This document shows, one piece after another, positions 16,815 to 26,109 of a stretch of DNA of 64,000 nucleotides. The position numbers and the translations under genes are program-made. The notes under the pieces are model-generated. The model was given only the letters and a program-made list of their open reading frames with translations, was not told where the DNA came from and searched no databases. Position 1 is the first letter of the stretch. Each line of letters begins with the position of its first letter. Location: contig SFCB01000014.1 of assembly GCA_004367505.1 (NCBI GenBank), forward strand, positions 1 to 64,000. The letters run 5' to 3'. The DNA comes from Chloroflexi bacterium OHK40. Lineage in GTDB: Bacteria > Chloroflexota > Chloroflexia > Chloroflexales > Chloroflexaceae.

Positions 16815-18188
16815 TTAGTCACCGACAGGCTGCTCGACACTACGCTCACTCTTTGACACGGAGTCGTGGCCTGAGACAGCAGAGCCAGCGACATGGCTTC
16901 GCATCAACACTCTCACCAGAACAATCGCCAGGCCCAGACCCAGTGAGAAAATCAACCCGACTATACCGAGCACGACAATGCGCCGCAGCAGAGAAGGCGG
17001 GCTATCAATGGACACACCAAGGTAGCGTACAGTAACTTGCGGTGCGCTGCGAGCGACCGCTTGCTCCTCCCAACGTCGCTGTAATACCTCGAGCGAGGAG
17101 AGTGCAATCGCACGCCGTTGCTCAAGAAGTGTACGGCGCCCGAGTTCTTGCTCGCGGTCACGCTTGAGCATCTGGAGTCGTTGCTCATAAGCCGTACGCT
17201 GTGCAACTGGCAATGCATATCCTGCGGACCCATTCTCAGCAATTCCAGCAGCTATGCGTTGAGATTCGTCAAACAGGGTATCACGCTGTTGCTGGAGCGA
17301 CTGAATAAAAATATCCAGATCATTGAGTGTTAAAGGATCATCTTCACCAAATTGATTGTCGAACTGCAGCGTAATGGGCAGAACACCGTCACTAGCAGCC
17401 CGAGCTCGCAACACCAGGACAGCAACTGCGCTATTGAGATCCGGAGTACGTAAGTTCACCTCTTCACGCAAGCGTTGAGCATCACTGATGATCAGATCCA
17501 ACTCCTGAGTGCGACTCAGCATTTGATTATAGAGTAAACGATCACCCTCATCGACCGACAAAAGCAAACCCTCCAGACGGGCAATCTCGGCATCAATTTG
17601 CACCAGACGACTCTCACCCAAAAACTGCACTAATGCGTTCTGCGTCTGTTCATAGCGATTTGCTGCTTCATCAATCTGACCCTGAAGTTCATCAGCATCG
17701 ACCACACCACCGCTATACGTCTCGTTGACCAGTTCCTGATAGGTCATCGCCCATGTTTCGGCAACCAGGCGCGCTTCAACTTCGGTAAGCCCTGCCGCAG
17801 TGACTCGCAGCAGATCACCCTCTGACTGCACATCAATGGCGTCAAGCAGAGCACCAGGCATGGCGTAACGTGTGCGCACCTCAGGCGGTAATTTGGCCAG
17901 CGTGAGCGCCTCGAGCGTCGAGCTAGAGGCTAAACCAATAAGTGCCTGTCGTTGGAAAGCCACATTGGTGATCTGCGTAGCATCACGGGTGGTAAAGCGA
18001 GGATCAAAGCTCAGTTGAGCACTTGAGGGAATAACCAGAACCGACCCTGTCGCTGAGGGAAGCACAGGCAACAATAGCCCCAGGATACCTGCTGCTATCA
18101 CGCCTGCGAGGGCCATGCCGAGTAGAAACCGCCAGGCCCGCACCACAGCGGCGGCCAGAGGGCGCAAATCGAGTTCGGTATCCATCAT
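16815..18188 (-). CDS. Wzz/GNVR-like polysaccharide chain-length protein
   Basis: A 457-residue protein with one membrane helix near residues 18-42 and another near 408-430, with a large extracytoplasmic domain between them predicted to be mostly coiled coil (about 185-250 and 290-395). This is the architecture of Wzz-type polysaccharide co-polymerases, which set chain length with a Wzy polymerase. No Walker motifs follow, so it is not the fused BY-kinase type. A 30-residue basic/serine tail follows the second helix. GGAG lies eight bases before the ATG. Base composition is visibly more AT-rich than its neighbours, suggesting separate acquisition. Confidence 0.8.
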   Translation of the reverse strand: MMDTELDLRPLAAAVVRAWRFLLGMALAGVIAAGILGLLLPVLPSATGSVLVIPSSAQLSFDPRFTTRDATQITNVAFQRQALIGLASSSTLEALTLAKLPPEVRTRYAMPGALLDAIDVQSEGDLLRVTAAGLTEVEARLVAETWAMTYQELVNETYSGGVVDADELQGQIDEAANRYEQTQNALVQFLGESRLVQIDAEIARLEGLLLSVDEGDRLLYNQMLSRTQELDLIISDAQRLREEVNLRTPDLNSAVAVLVLRARAASDGVLPITLQFDNQFGEDDPLTLNDLDIFIQSLQQQRDTLFDESQRIAAGIAENGSAGYALPVAQRTAYEQRLQMLKRDREQELGRRTLLEQRRAIALSSLEVLQRRWEEQAVARSAPQVTVRYLGVSIDSPPSLLRRIVVLGIVGLIFSLGLGLAIVLVRVLMRSHVAGSAVSGHDSVSKSERSVEQPVGD

Positions 18189-18535
18189 AGAAAAATCTCC
18201 GGTATCGACAACACCGCGCGATTGTAGCAGAGCGCCGCCGGGGCGTCAATTGACGCAGGCGCCCTGAGTGGGCCTTCGAGAGCCCGGCAACGAAGAACAT
18301 CCGGAAGCACCGGATGGTCCGCGCGCCTGGGGGCCACCCATGCAGCAACGCTCCGGCAACAGTCGCTCCGCGCCGGCCGCACTGCAAGCACGTGGGTGGG
18401 TTAGGAACGGACAGAGCATCCTGGCCAATACGGTATATGCCGCATCCAGATGACCCGGCGTATCGCTCCTGGCTCTCCGATCCCACACGCTGGAGCGGGT
18501 CACCACCCGCGCGGAGTGGGCTTGCCTCGGCAAAC
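18189..18535. other. Intergenic region upstream of the wzz-like gene
   Basis: 347 bases between two minus-strand genes. It holds the wzz-like promoter and palindrome at 18221-18256; the remaining sequence to 18535 shows no supported gene or RNA. Confidence 0.5.
18221..18256 (-). promoter_or_regulatory. Promoter of the wzz-like gene with a 14-base palindrome
   Basis: On the minus strand TTGACG (18249-18244), 17 bases, TACAAT (18226-18221). The -35 lies inside the perfect palindrome GCGTCAATTGACGC (18243-18256), a likely operator. Confidence 0.6.
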
Positions 18536-19984
18536 TCAGGCGCGCCCACCGAAGTATGCTACGAGTGTAGCAAGCGCGACGAGGTTACTGAGCGCCAGAA
18601 CACCGGCAAGGACCCAGAGGCTCAACCCGCGCCAGCGCTCCGGCACGAGGTGTTGTATGCCGTATGCCATCAGGTATACCACCGGCACGATCGCCCAGAA
18701 GAGGTAGCGGCCCCGGGGGATGTACGCATCGACCCCTGGCGGTGGGAGGGGGTGGAGCCGGGCGAAGAGCGCCAGCACCCCCACTGCCACGGCGACGACG
18801 AAGATCCAGCGGATCCGCCGCTCCACCAGCGGCTCCTCGCGCCCGCGCAACAGGCCGAGGAGCAGCCCGCAGCCCGCGGCCAGGCACAGCACCGCGAAGA
18901 CTCCGTCGAGTGGCGCCGGGAGCGCCACATTGCCCCAACTCAGGCGCCCCCAGAAGCTCGTGAAGCCCACGACCACCAGGGCCTGAGAGGGTTGAATGGC
19001 GGCCGCGATATCGCTCACCGAGCGGAGCCAGGCGTCCAGGCTGAGCCGCAGGTAGCGCTGATCGAGGGCCTCAAGCCAGGGCCGGGGCTCGATCAGCACA
19101 GTCTGCCCGACCACCACTGGACGAAGTGCAGTCGCGGCCACCACCGCGGCCATGCCGGCGCCAACAAGCAGCATCCAGGGTCGCAGGGGCGCACGCCGCA
19201 CGGCCCAGAGCAAAGCCAGGCCCACAGGGATCGTGGCGGCCAGCCCGGTACGCTTGGCAGCTACGGCCACGGTGAGCCCGAGGAGAGCGAGCAGCAACGG
19301 CACCGGCCGCAGCCCATCGCGTACCAGGTGCACGGCACCCAGAAAGGCCACCGTGACGGCAAAGTTGAGCAGGACATCATTGTTCACCGCCGTCATCAAG
19401 TCGGCGAAGGTGGGCACCAGCAGCACCAGTGCCGGAAGCAGCGCCTGAGCAAGCGGGTCGCCGGGCGCCAGCACCACCGCGATGCGCCAGGCCGCGACGA
19501 TCGTCAGCACGTAGAGCAGCAGGCTAACCACACGGGCCGTGTAGAGCTGGGTCTCGATCGCGAGGAAGCGCACAACGCGCAGCGGCGCGGCAACGAGCGC
19601 GTAGTAGAGCGGCGGATGGACCCGCTGGTCCTCACCCACACGCACCGGCCCTGGCGCGAGGAGATCGGGCCGGAAGGCACCGTCGAGAAAACCGTGGCGG
19701 TACATCGAGTCGGCCACCTCGCGGCTGATCGCTACCGCCGCCGGGCCACGCGCGTGCAGTTCGCCGGCCGCGATCTCTGCCGCGTACAGAAAGTGGCCCG
19801 GCTCGTCGTAGTGCTCCCAGGGAGGAGTAACGAACAGGTAGAGCAGGCCCTGGAGCAAGGCCAGGGGCAGCAGCCAGCGGAGGAGCGCCCACTCGGCATG
19901 CGCGAGCGCCGGCCAGCGCAGCCGGAAGCCCACCACGGGGGATGGGCCAGTGCCAGGCGCGCGAGCCGGCGGGAACGATGCCAT
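18536..19984 (-). CDS. Polytopic membrane protein, DUF2142/GT-C-like
   Basis: About 482 residues with roughly ten to twelve hydrophobic helices. The first periplasmic loop begins PPWEHYDEPGHFLYA, an acidic motif at the place where GT-C glycosyltransferases (PMT/ArnT style) and DUF2142 membrane proteins carry their catalytic aspartate-glutamate. VHPPLYYALVA a little later is also typical. The protein probably transfers a sugar from a polyprenyl-phosphate donor outside the membrane, but no substrate can be named. ATG 19984 (MASFPPARAP) is chosen over an earlier start at 20035; a modest AAGG lies upstream. It follows the initiating transferase gene by 63 bases. Confidence 0.7.
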   Translation of the reverse strand: MASFPPARAPGTGPSPVVGFRLRWPALAHAEWALLRWLLPLALLQGLLYLFVTPPWEHYDEPGHFLYAAEIAAGELHARGPAAVAISREVADSMYRHGFLDGAFRPDLLAPGPVRVGEDQRVHPPLYYALVAAPLRVVRFLAIETQLYTARVVSLLLYVLTIVAAWRIAVVLAPGDPLAQALLPALVLLVPTFADLMTAVNNDVLLNFAVTVAFLGAVHLVRDGLRPVPLLLALLGLTVAVAAKRTGLAATIPVGLALLWAVRRAPLRPWMLLVGAGMAAVVAATALRPVVVGQTVLIEPRPWLEALDQRYLRLSLDAWLRSVSDIAAAIQPSQALVVVGFTSFWGRLSWGNVALPAPLDGVFAVLCLAAGCGLLLGLLRGREEPLVERRIRWIFVVAVAVGVLALFARLHPLPPPGVDAYIPRGRYLFWAIVPVVYLMAYGIQHLVPERWRGLSLWVLAGVLALSNLVALATLVAYFGGRA

Positions 19985-20047
19985 CACAAAGCCTTGCGCG
20001 TTCGGCCGCGTTGAGCAGGGCGGGGAGTGTAACACGCGGGCGAGGCG

Positions 20048-21448
20048 CTAAAAGGCTCCATTGCCCTGCCAGACCACGACAACCGTCTTGAGAAGGATGC
20101 GCAGATCGAGCCAGAAGGAGTAGTTCTGGATGTAGTAGAGGTCGTCCTCGGTATGCAGGTGCATCGGCTTATCGCTGCGGCCATTCACCTGCCACCAGCC
20201 GGTGATGCCGGGGGGCACACGGAAGCGTTGCCACTGCCAGGGCTCGTACTCGGCGGCCACGTAGGGCATTTCAGGCCGGGGGCCCACCAGGCTCATCTCG
20301 CCGCGGAGCACATTGATCAACTGGGGGAGCTCATCAAGGCTGGTGCGGCGCAGCCGACGGCCCACCCGCGTGACACGCGGGTCGTCCTCTAGCTTATGAA
20401 GAAGATGGCCCTGGGCATCGCGGCGGGCCACCTCCTGCCAGCGCCGGTCGGCGTCCTGGTACATACTGCGGAACTTCACCATGCGGAAGCGGCGCCCCTG
20501 CTCACCGATACGCTCCTGGAGAAAGAAGACCGGCCCCGGGGACTCGAGCTTGATCAGCAGGGCAATCAGCAGCATCACCGGGGCGAGCAACAGGAGCAAG
20601 CCAGCGCTAGCAACGATATCGAAGAGCCGCTTGAAGATCCGCTGAGGCTCGCTCAGCGCCGACTCGCGCAAGCTAATCAGCGGGATACCGCCCACCGTCT
20701 CCACCGGCGTGCGGGCGAAGGTCAGATCGAGCACGCTGGGGATCATATGGACCATCACCGGCTGCTTGAGCAGGGTGAGTGAGAGCTTGGCGATGCGGTC
20801 GTGGATCTGGGGCGGCAGCGCGAAGATCACCTCATCGATCTGCTGAGCGGTCACGATCGCGGGCGTCTCATCAATACTGCCGAGACGCTCGACCCGGCTC
20901 GGGGCGTCGTAGGCGTCGCTGGTGTAGCCCACCACCACGGCCCCTGCCCAGGGGCGGCGGGCGAACTCCTCGGCCAAACGCTCGGCGGCCACCGGATCGC
21001 CCACCACCAGCGTGCGACGGCGGAGCGAGCGGCGGTTGCGCGCGAACACAACGGAGCGGATGACGAGGTGGAACAGCAGGAGCGCGAGCAGATTGATGGC
21101 GGCGAAGTAGAGGAACTGGAGCCGAGAGACGTCGCGCAGCGAGAGGTAAAGCACGCCGGCGAAGGTGGCCGCGGCGAGGGCCACGGCGCCCACCAGGCGC
21201 CCGATCGCCTCCAGCAGGCTGCGGGTGAAAAGCGCCCGCTGCGGGGCGAGCAGCAAAAAGATCACCAGCCAGATCACGGAGACAACGATGTAGAGCACCC
21301 ATGGCAACTGCGCGCCCTGACGGGTGAGCTCCTGACCGAACTCAAGCGAGGTGCGGATGAAGGCCGAGGCATAGAGGCAGAGCAGCGTAATGAGGATATC
21401 CCAAAACAAGACGCCGCCGGTGACCCGGTACCGCAGACGTTCAAGCAT
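20048..21448 (-). CDS. Polyprenyl-phosphate sugar-1-phosphate transferase (WcaJ/WbaP type)
   Basis: A 466-residue exopolysaccharide-initiating phosphoglycosyltransferase. Four N-terminal helices and a nucleotide-binding-like central domain ([17 protein letters not shown]) precede the catalytic bacterial-sugar-transferase domain, which begins [16 protein letters not shown] and contains [40 protein letters not shown] and GPRPEMPY. It transfers a hexose-1-phosphate from a UDP-sugar to undecaprenyl phosphate, the first step of a repeat unit. It is the first gene of its transcript, behind a matched promoter about 100 bases upstream. This is the only initiating enzyme in the window and probably serves both polysaccharide blocks. 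Confidence 0.93.
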   Translation of the reverse strand: MLERLRYRVTGGVLFWDILITLLCLYASAFIRTSLEFGQELTRQGAQLPWVLYIVVSVIWLVIFLLLAPQRALFTRSLLEAIGRLVGAVALAAATFAGVLYLSLRDVSRLQFLYFAAINLLALLLFHLVIRSVVFARNRRSLRRRTLVVGDPVAAERLAEEFARRPWAGAVVVGYTSDAYDAPSRVERLGSIDETPAIVTAQQIDEVIFALPPQIHDRIAKLSLTLLKQPVMVHMIPSVLDLTFARTPVETVGGIPLISLRESALSEPQRIFKRLFDIVASAGLLLLLAPVMLLIALLIKLESPGPVFFLQERIGEQGRRFRMVKFRSMYQDADRRWQEVARRDAQGHLLHKLEDDPRVTRVGRRLRRTSLDELPQLINVLRGEMSLVGPRPEMPYVAAEYEPWQWQRFRVPPGITGWWQVNGRSDKPMHLHTEDDLYYIQNYSFWLDLRILLKTVVVVWQGNGAF

Positions 21449-21557
21449 ACCTCACCTGACATGAAGAGCTGCGCTCTGGAGAGCGCCACGACGTGTGCCA
21501 GACGTCCGATCGCACTGCGCCGTGGATCAGATCACAGCCCGCCAACAGGGCCGCGCA

Positions 21558-21586
21558 AGTGTACCACGAGAACATCGATCGGGCAA
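21558..21586 (-). promoter_or_regulatory. Promoter of the initiating transferase gene
   Basis: On the minus strand TTGCCC (21586-21581), 17 bases, TACACT (21563-21558); transcription would start near 21551. Confidence 0.5.
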
Positions 21587-21659
21587 TGCACCCACAGATA
21601 AGCGGTATGACATAGCTTGCTGCATAGACCAGCGGCCACCACGTTCACACAGGGAGCCT

Positions 21660-21747
21660 GCCCGCGCACAGGCGGGGGCGCTGGGTTCCCGCGTGCGCGG
21701 GAACGACACCACAGCGGACGATCCGCAAGCCCCCGCACAAGCGGGGG
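21660..21747. repeat. REP-like hairpin cluster, second copy
   Basis: GTTCCCGC-GTGC-GCGGGAAC (21685-21704) and CCCCCGC-ACAA-GCGGGGG (21730-21747) match two of the hairpins at 8141-8228, in reversed order; a third CCCGC/GCGGG pair precedes them. Loop bases differ while stems are kept, as expected for structures under selection or a mobile palindrome family. Confidence 0.6.
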
Positions 21748-21811
21748 ACTGTCCCGCCCGGGCGCACCCGGCACGGCACAGAGGCACACATATCTAACGC
21801 CACCGCCGTGA

Positions 21812-22594
21812 TCACGGGCGCACCCGCTGGCGTAGCAACTGGCGCATCACGAGGTAGACGAAGCGGGGATTGCCGAGCACATAGCGCCGCCAGAGCCGGC
21901 AGGGGTTCTGGGTTAGCCGAAAGAACCACTCGAGGCCGCTGCGCTGCATCCAGCGGGGCGCCTGGCGTACACGGCCCGCGTGGAAGTCGAAGGCGGCGCC
22001 AACGGCAATCAGCACCGGCGCCTGCAACAGCGGGCGAAAACGTGCCACCCAGTAGTCCTGCTTCGGTGTACCCAGCCCCACCCAGACGATATCGGCACTG
22101 CTCGCGTTGATCAGCGCGGCGACGTTGTGCTCTTCTTCGGCGGTGAGGGGCCGGAAGGGCGGAGTAAAGGTGCCGGCCACCTGCATCGCGGGGAAGCGCG
22201 CCCGCAGCCGATCGACCAGCGCCCCAGCCACACCCTCGGCACCGCCGTAGAAGAAGTGGCGGTAGCCGCGCTCCTGGCCACGCTCACAGAGGGCCAGCAT
22301 CACATCCGGACCATAGACCCGTTCCACCGCGTGGCCGTGAAGCCGCCCAAGCCACACCAGCGGCATGCCGTCTGGCGTTGCCAGACCCGCCTGGTTCACA
22401 ATCGCCGCGAGCGCCGGGGCATCGTGGCACTCCAGCACCGTGTGTGTGGTGCAGACGTTCACATAGTGGCGCTCCCCACGGCGGATCCAGCCGTCGATCG
22501 TCGCCAGCGCCTGCTCAAAGGTCAGCGCGCTGATCCCGATATCCACCACCGGAAAGCGTGCGGGCGGAGCCATTGTGGGTGTCTTATTGCTCAT
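21812..22594 (-). CDS. WecG/TagA/CpsF-family glycosyltransferase (GT26)
   Basis: A 260-residue GT26 glycosyltransferase. Family hallmarks in order are VNVCTTHTVLECHDAPAL, ATPDGMPLVWLGR (the conserved Asp region), FYGGAEGVAGALVDRLRARF, VGLGTPKQDYW and VGAAFDFHAGRVRQAPRW. Members add the second sugar of lipid-linked intermediates (N-acetyl-mannosamine or mannosaminuronate in known cases), peripheral to the inner membrane. Its ATG at 22594 lies inside the end of the upstream membrane-protein gene (11-base overlap), so the two are translationally coupled. It probably acts directly after the WcaJ-type enzyme encoded next on the strand. Confidence 0.93.
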   Translation of the reverse strand: MSNKTPTMAPPARFPVVDIGISALTFEQALATIDGWIRRGERHYVNVCTTHTVLECHDAPALAAIVNQAGLATPDGMPLVWLGRLHGHAVERVYGPDVMLALCERGQERGYRHFFYGGAEGVAGALVDRLRARFPAMQVAGTFTPPFRPLTAEEEHNVAALINASSADIVWVGLGTPKQDYWVARFRPLLQAPVLIAVGAAFDFHAGRVRQAPRWMQRSGLEWFFRLTQNPCRLWRRYVLGNPRFVYLVMRQLLRQRVRP

Positions 22595-24788
22595 CGCGGA
22601 TTTCTATCTCATAGAACGCAAGACTCAGCCTGCGGGAATCGGGGTTGCCGGCGAGAATCTCGACCGGCACGTAAGCCCCACCCGCGCTCCGCAGACGAAG
22701 CACCGTAAAGCCTGGCTCCAGTTCCAGCACGATCGAGGCCGGCTCGCCCACCCGGAGCTCAACTGGCGCGAGGGGCATACCATCCTGGCTGAGGTGCAAA
22801 CGCCCCGCCTCGACGAATCCGGCAGGGCCAAGGATACTCGCCAGCTCGATCGTCAGCATCACCCGCCGCAACCTTTCTGTGAAGAGCAGGATCACGCCCT
22901 CATCTTGCATCCAGCGTACACCGGGCTCAGGTTCGTAGGGATACCACCCCGTGGGAAGCGCCACGCCCAGGTCGCCGGGCGCGCCGACGGCCGGGGGCAA
23001 TTCGCTGCCCCCGATATCGACGTATGCACGCGCGGGATCGAGCACAAAGCCACCCCCGAGGTTGCCGGGCTCGCGAAGCCGCAGCTCGGGGCGCGGATAG
23101 GGAGTACAGGGCAGCGGCGTAGCCCAGCACTGATCGCCGGTAGCCGGGAGGGCCAGTTCCAGGCCACTGGCGGTCGTGTAGGGTCGGGTAGGAGCCACTG
23201 GCAAGGCCCAGAAGCCGTCTTCCGAGCCAGGCGGCGGCACGAGCAGCAACGGCCCGCGCACCGGGGCGACATACAGGAGCAGCCCGGCCACCACCGCGAG
23301 GCAAACAGCGGCAAACGGCGAGCCGGCGGCAAGCCGTGGGCCGAGCCCCTCGACGGTACAGATCACCAGGCCCAGGCCGAGCACCCAGAACGCGGCGCCG
23401 GCAAAGCGAAAGCCTGGCGCCGTAACGAACCAGAAGACCGCCGAGGCCGCAGGCGGGAGCAGGAAGAGCAGCGCGCGCCAGAGTGGACCACGCCTGGGGA
23501 GCGCGCCGAGCGTCGCGAGGGCGAACATCCCGGCGAGAATCGTCAGCGCAATCGGCCGCGAGAGCAGCGGGCTCATCGTCGTGAGCCATGACTGTAACCA
23601 GCCCGCCCCGCCGAGCACCTCCGTCCAGTGACGATCCTGCTGGCGGGCCCAGCTGCGAACCCAGTTAGCCTCGCTCAGCACCAGGGCCGTAGGCACCCGC
23701 CAGGGCACTGGCATGGCCCCGAGCGTGCTCGGGTAGGCCGGGTAGCCACTGAGGATCACGCCACGAACGGCCCAGACCCCGAGCACCACGATCACACAGA
23801 GGCCAGACGGCCCGAGCAGCGCCAGCCAGCCGTCGAGCCCGCGCGGGCGCGCCTCCCGCAACGCCAGCCCGTAGATCACCAGCAGGGCCACGCCCGCATA
23901 GGCCACAAAGCTGAGCTTGACGCTCACACCGGCACACGCCAGCAGCGCGGCGGCCGCCCGCAGGTAGCCCGCCGCTCCAGCTTCTGGAGCAGGTGGTTCC
24001 AGTACCAACAGCACGAGCAAGCTCGAGAGGGCCATACCGACGGCGAAGATGGCCTCGTCGGGCGAGGCGCCATGGAGATGCAGGATGGGCAACGCGCCGC
24101 TCGACTCGGAGCCGAAGAGTAGGTAGAGCACCGGGGCAAGGGTGAGGGCGCTCCAGAAGGCGAGCTGGCGGGGACCTGTGCCGGTAGCGAGAGCCGCCAG
24201 ACCGGCCACCCCCTGGGCAAGCAGCGCGAAGAAGAGCGGGCCGTTCGCCAGGTGCAGTCCCTTCCCGACCAGTGGCCCCACATGCACCAGAGCGGCGTAA
24301 AGGAAATAGCTGCTGTTAAACGCAAGCCGCCCGTGCAGATTCCCCAGGCCCGGCACGATCGGATAGGCAGTATTCCAGCCGATCGCCTGCAGATAGTAGA
24401 GTCCTGCATCGTAGAACTGGGCAGGGCCCGTCGCGCGGTTGGCCATCCAGATCAGGGCCAGTGCCAGCACCGCAAGCGGCCCGGGGGCGCACCGTACGCC
24501 GGCCACGGCGAGCCCCCAGAGCTGCCGCCGCTCCAGCGCCAGGCCCACCAGGCCCGCCAGCCCGAGGGCCAACTGGGTGATCGGGCTCACCGGCAACGCC
24601 ATGTGCCAGAGCTGGAGCACCGCCAGCACAGCGGCCCACCCCGTCCAGAACGCCACAAACAGCCCCACCAGGCCCGGCGGGGCAAGCCGGAAGGGCCGGC
24701 GCAGGAGTAGTCCGAGGCCGACCCAGCTGGCACCCACGGCAAGCCAGGCCAGTACGACTGTCGGAACAGCATGAACCCGTATATCCAT
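22584..24788 (-). CDS. Large polytopic membrane protein with extracytoplasmic tail, function unknown
   Basis: About 734 residues. Roughly the first 510 are hydrophobic with perhaps fourteen helices and loops such as GPAQFYDAGLYYLQAI and GNLHGRLAFNSSYFLYA, a pattern seen in GT-C-like and LIC_10190-type membrane proteins of surface-sugar clusters. The last 200 residues look like an extracytoplasmic beta domain. It is plausibly a glycosyltransferase or polymerase acting outside the membrane, but no catalytic motif is certain. The frame extends to a GTG at 24794; ATG 24788 is preferred. It is coupled to the GT26 gene by overlap. Confidence 0.65.
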   Translation of the reverse strand: MDIRVHAVPTVVLAWLAVGASWVGLGLLLRRPFRLAPPGLVGLFVAFWTGWAAVLAVLQLWHMALPVSPITQLALGLAGLVGLALERRQLWGLAVAGVRCAPGPLAVLALALIWMANRATGPAQFYDAGLYYLQAIGWNTAYPIVPGLGNLHGRLAFNSSYFLYAALVHVGPLVGKGLHLANGPLFFALLAQGVAGLAALATGTGPRQLAFWSALTLAPVLYLLFGSESSGALPILHLHGASPDEAIFAVGMALSSLLVLLVLEPPAPEAGAAGYLRAAAALLACAGVSVKLSFVAYAGVALLVIYGLALREARPRGLDGWLALLGPSGLCVIVVLGVWAVRGVILSGYPAYPSTLGAMPVPWRVPTALVLSEANWVRSWARQQDRHWTEVLGGAGWLQSWLTTMSPLLSRPIALTILAGMFALATLGALPRRGPLWRALLFLLPPAASAVFWFVTAPGFRFAGAAFWVLGLGLVICTVEGLGPRLAAGSPFAAVCLAVVAGLLLYVAPVRGPLLLVPPPGSEDGFWALPVAPTRPYTTASGLELALPATGDQCWATPLPCTPYPRPELRLREPGNLGGGFVLDPARAYVDIGGSELPPAVGAPGDLGVALPTGWYPYEPEPGVRWMQDEGVILLFTERLRRVMLTIELASILGPAGFVEAGRLHLSQDGMPLAPVELRVGEPASIVLELEPGFTVLRLRSAGGAYVPVEILAGNPDSRRLSLAFYEIEIRDEQ

Positions 24789-24891
24789 GAGCACGTTCGA
24801 CTACATGGAAACCACAACTATCGTTCGGTCGCATGCGCAAGGACGCAGCGTGTGGCGTCTACGAGGTACCGCAAGCGAAACGTGGTTCCAT

Positions 24892-26100
24892 TTAGCGCTG
24901 GCCTGCCACGATCATCGCTTGATAGTTTCTGAAGGCCACATTTGCCGACTGCCGCCAATCAAACTTCTCTCGCACACGCCGGATCGCGGCCTCGCCCATC
25001 TTGTGAAGCAAAGCGGGATTGGCTGTCATTGTCTCGAAGGCCACCCGCAACGCAACAGGATCGCCTGGAGGCACTAGACACCCACAAGTTGTGTCAACCT
25101 GAAAAGGAATGCCTCCAACCGTAGTGGAGAGCACCGGTAATCCTGAGGCCATCGCCTCCAATACGACCAGCGGTAGCGTATCAGCCAGGCTTGGAAAGAC
25201 GAAAAGATCAGCATAATTGAAGAGTGCTCGAGCCTCCGCGTTACTCAAGCTATCCGTGAAAATCATTCGCTGCCCGGGGCGACAGCGGGCCGTGTACGTT
25301 GCATAGGGAATCGCAGGCCGCTGTTTACCGCCTACTATCAACAGATAGGGCCGGTCCGTTTGGGCAAACGCCTCTACGAGTACCGAGAGGCCCTTATTGT
25401 TGGTATGGTTACCAAGGAAGAAGCAGACAGGAGTACTCTCGTTTTTTACGGTTGGCAGACTAAAACGTTTGCAGACCGCAGCAATCTCTGCGTCGCTTGG
25501 AGGCTCGCAAAAGAAGGGGTCAACACCATTTGTCACGAGAGCGATCTTCTGCTCAGGCACATGCATACCTTGTAAGATAGCGACATCGGCAGGAGATGTG
25601 GCGAACATCATAGTCGCATTGGCGACAACAAAACGTAAAGGCTGCTCAACTAGCAGTCGCCAGGCAAGGAGTTCATACGGTTTCACCGCAAATGCCTGAC
25701 CACCGGAAGTAACCTCAACAAAACCATGTGTCGAGACGACGTAAGGCACACCTCGATCCACACACGCCGCTGCAATACGTCTCATTTCCAGTGTTGGGAT
25801 AGGGTTATGAATATGCACAAGATCATACCCGCCCTTAGCCACGAGGTCGGGAATAGTTGAGCGATAGAGGAGTGTACGCACTCTGTCGGGCAGAAACGTG
25901 CGGGTGAACGAAAGCGGGTTATGCGCCCGTCGTCGCAGTAATCGTGCCTGACCGACCTGCTCAACCGAGTCACTATCAGCCATCAACGCGATATCGACAC
26001 TGCAAAACTCGGCCAATGCACGACTGAGACCAACACCCGCATTCACCGCACCACTTACCCCAAGGTGGGGAGGGATAACAATCGCCGCTAAAATCTTCAC
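24892..26100 (-). CDS. GT4-family glycosyltransferase
   Basis: About 402 residues of a GT-B family 4 glycosyltransferase. PPHLGVSGAVNAGVGLSRAL forms the N-terminal glycine loop, YDLVHIHNPIP the acceptor domain, FFLGNHTNNKGLSVLVEAF the hinge, and PSLADTLPLVVLEAMASG the EX7E-like donor site (the first Glu is replaced by Asp/Thr, as in some members). The GTG at 26100 gives the usual MKILAA-type start; a TTG two codons earlier is also open. It is the last gene of the long minus-strand operon, three to nine bases after the epimerase stop. Donor and acceptor are unknown. AT-richer than the flanking genome. Confidence 0.9.
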   Translation of the reverse strand: MKILAAIVIPPHLGVSGAVNAGVGLSRALAEFCSVDIALMADSDSVEQVGQARLLRRRAHNPLSFTRTFLPDRVRTLLYRSTIPDLVAKGGYDLVHIHNPIPTLEMRRIAAACVDRGVPYVVSTHGFVEVTSGGQAFAVKPYELLAWRLLVEQPLRFVVANATMMFATSPADVAILQGMHVPEQKIALVTNGVDPFFCEPPSDAEIAAVCKRFSLPTVKNESTPVCFFLGNHTNNKGLSVLVEAFAQTDRPYLLIVGGKQRPAIPYATYTARCRPGQRMIFTDSLSNAEARALFNYADLFVFPSLADTLPLVVLEAMASGLPVLSTTVGGIPFQVDTTCGCLVPPGDPVALRVAFETMTANPALLHKMGEAAIRRVREKFDWRQSANVAFRNYQAMIVAGQR

Positions 26101-26109
26101 AAGCAATGC

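Larger units (their letters stand above)
21449..21811. other. Intergenic region with promoter and repeats
   Basis: 363 bases holding the promoter of the initiating transferase (21558-21586) and a set of REP-like hairpins (21660-21747). No gene is supported. Confidence 0.5.

Noticed and set aside
18314-20014. 566-codon plus-strand open frame
   Set aside because: Rich in His/Gln/Arg/Pro without family motifs; it mirrors a polytopic membrane protein gene on the minus strand.
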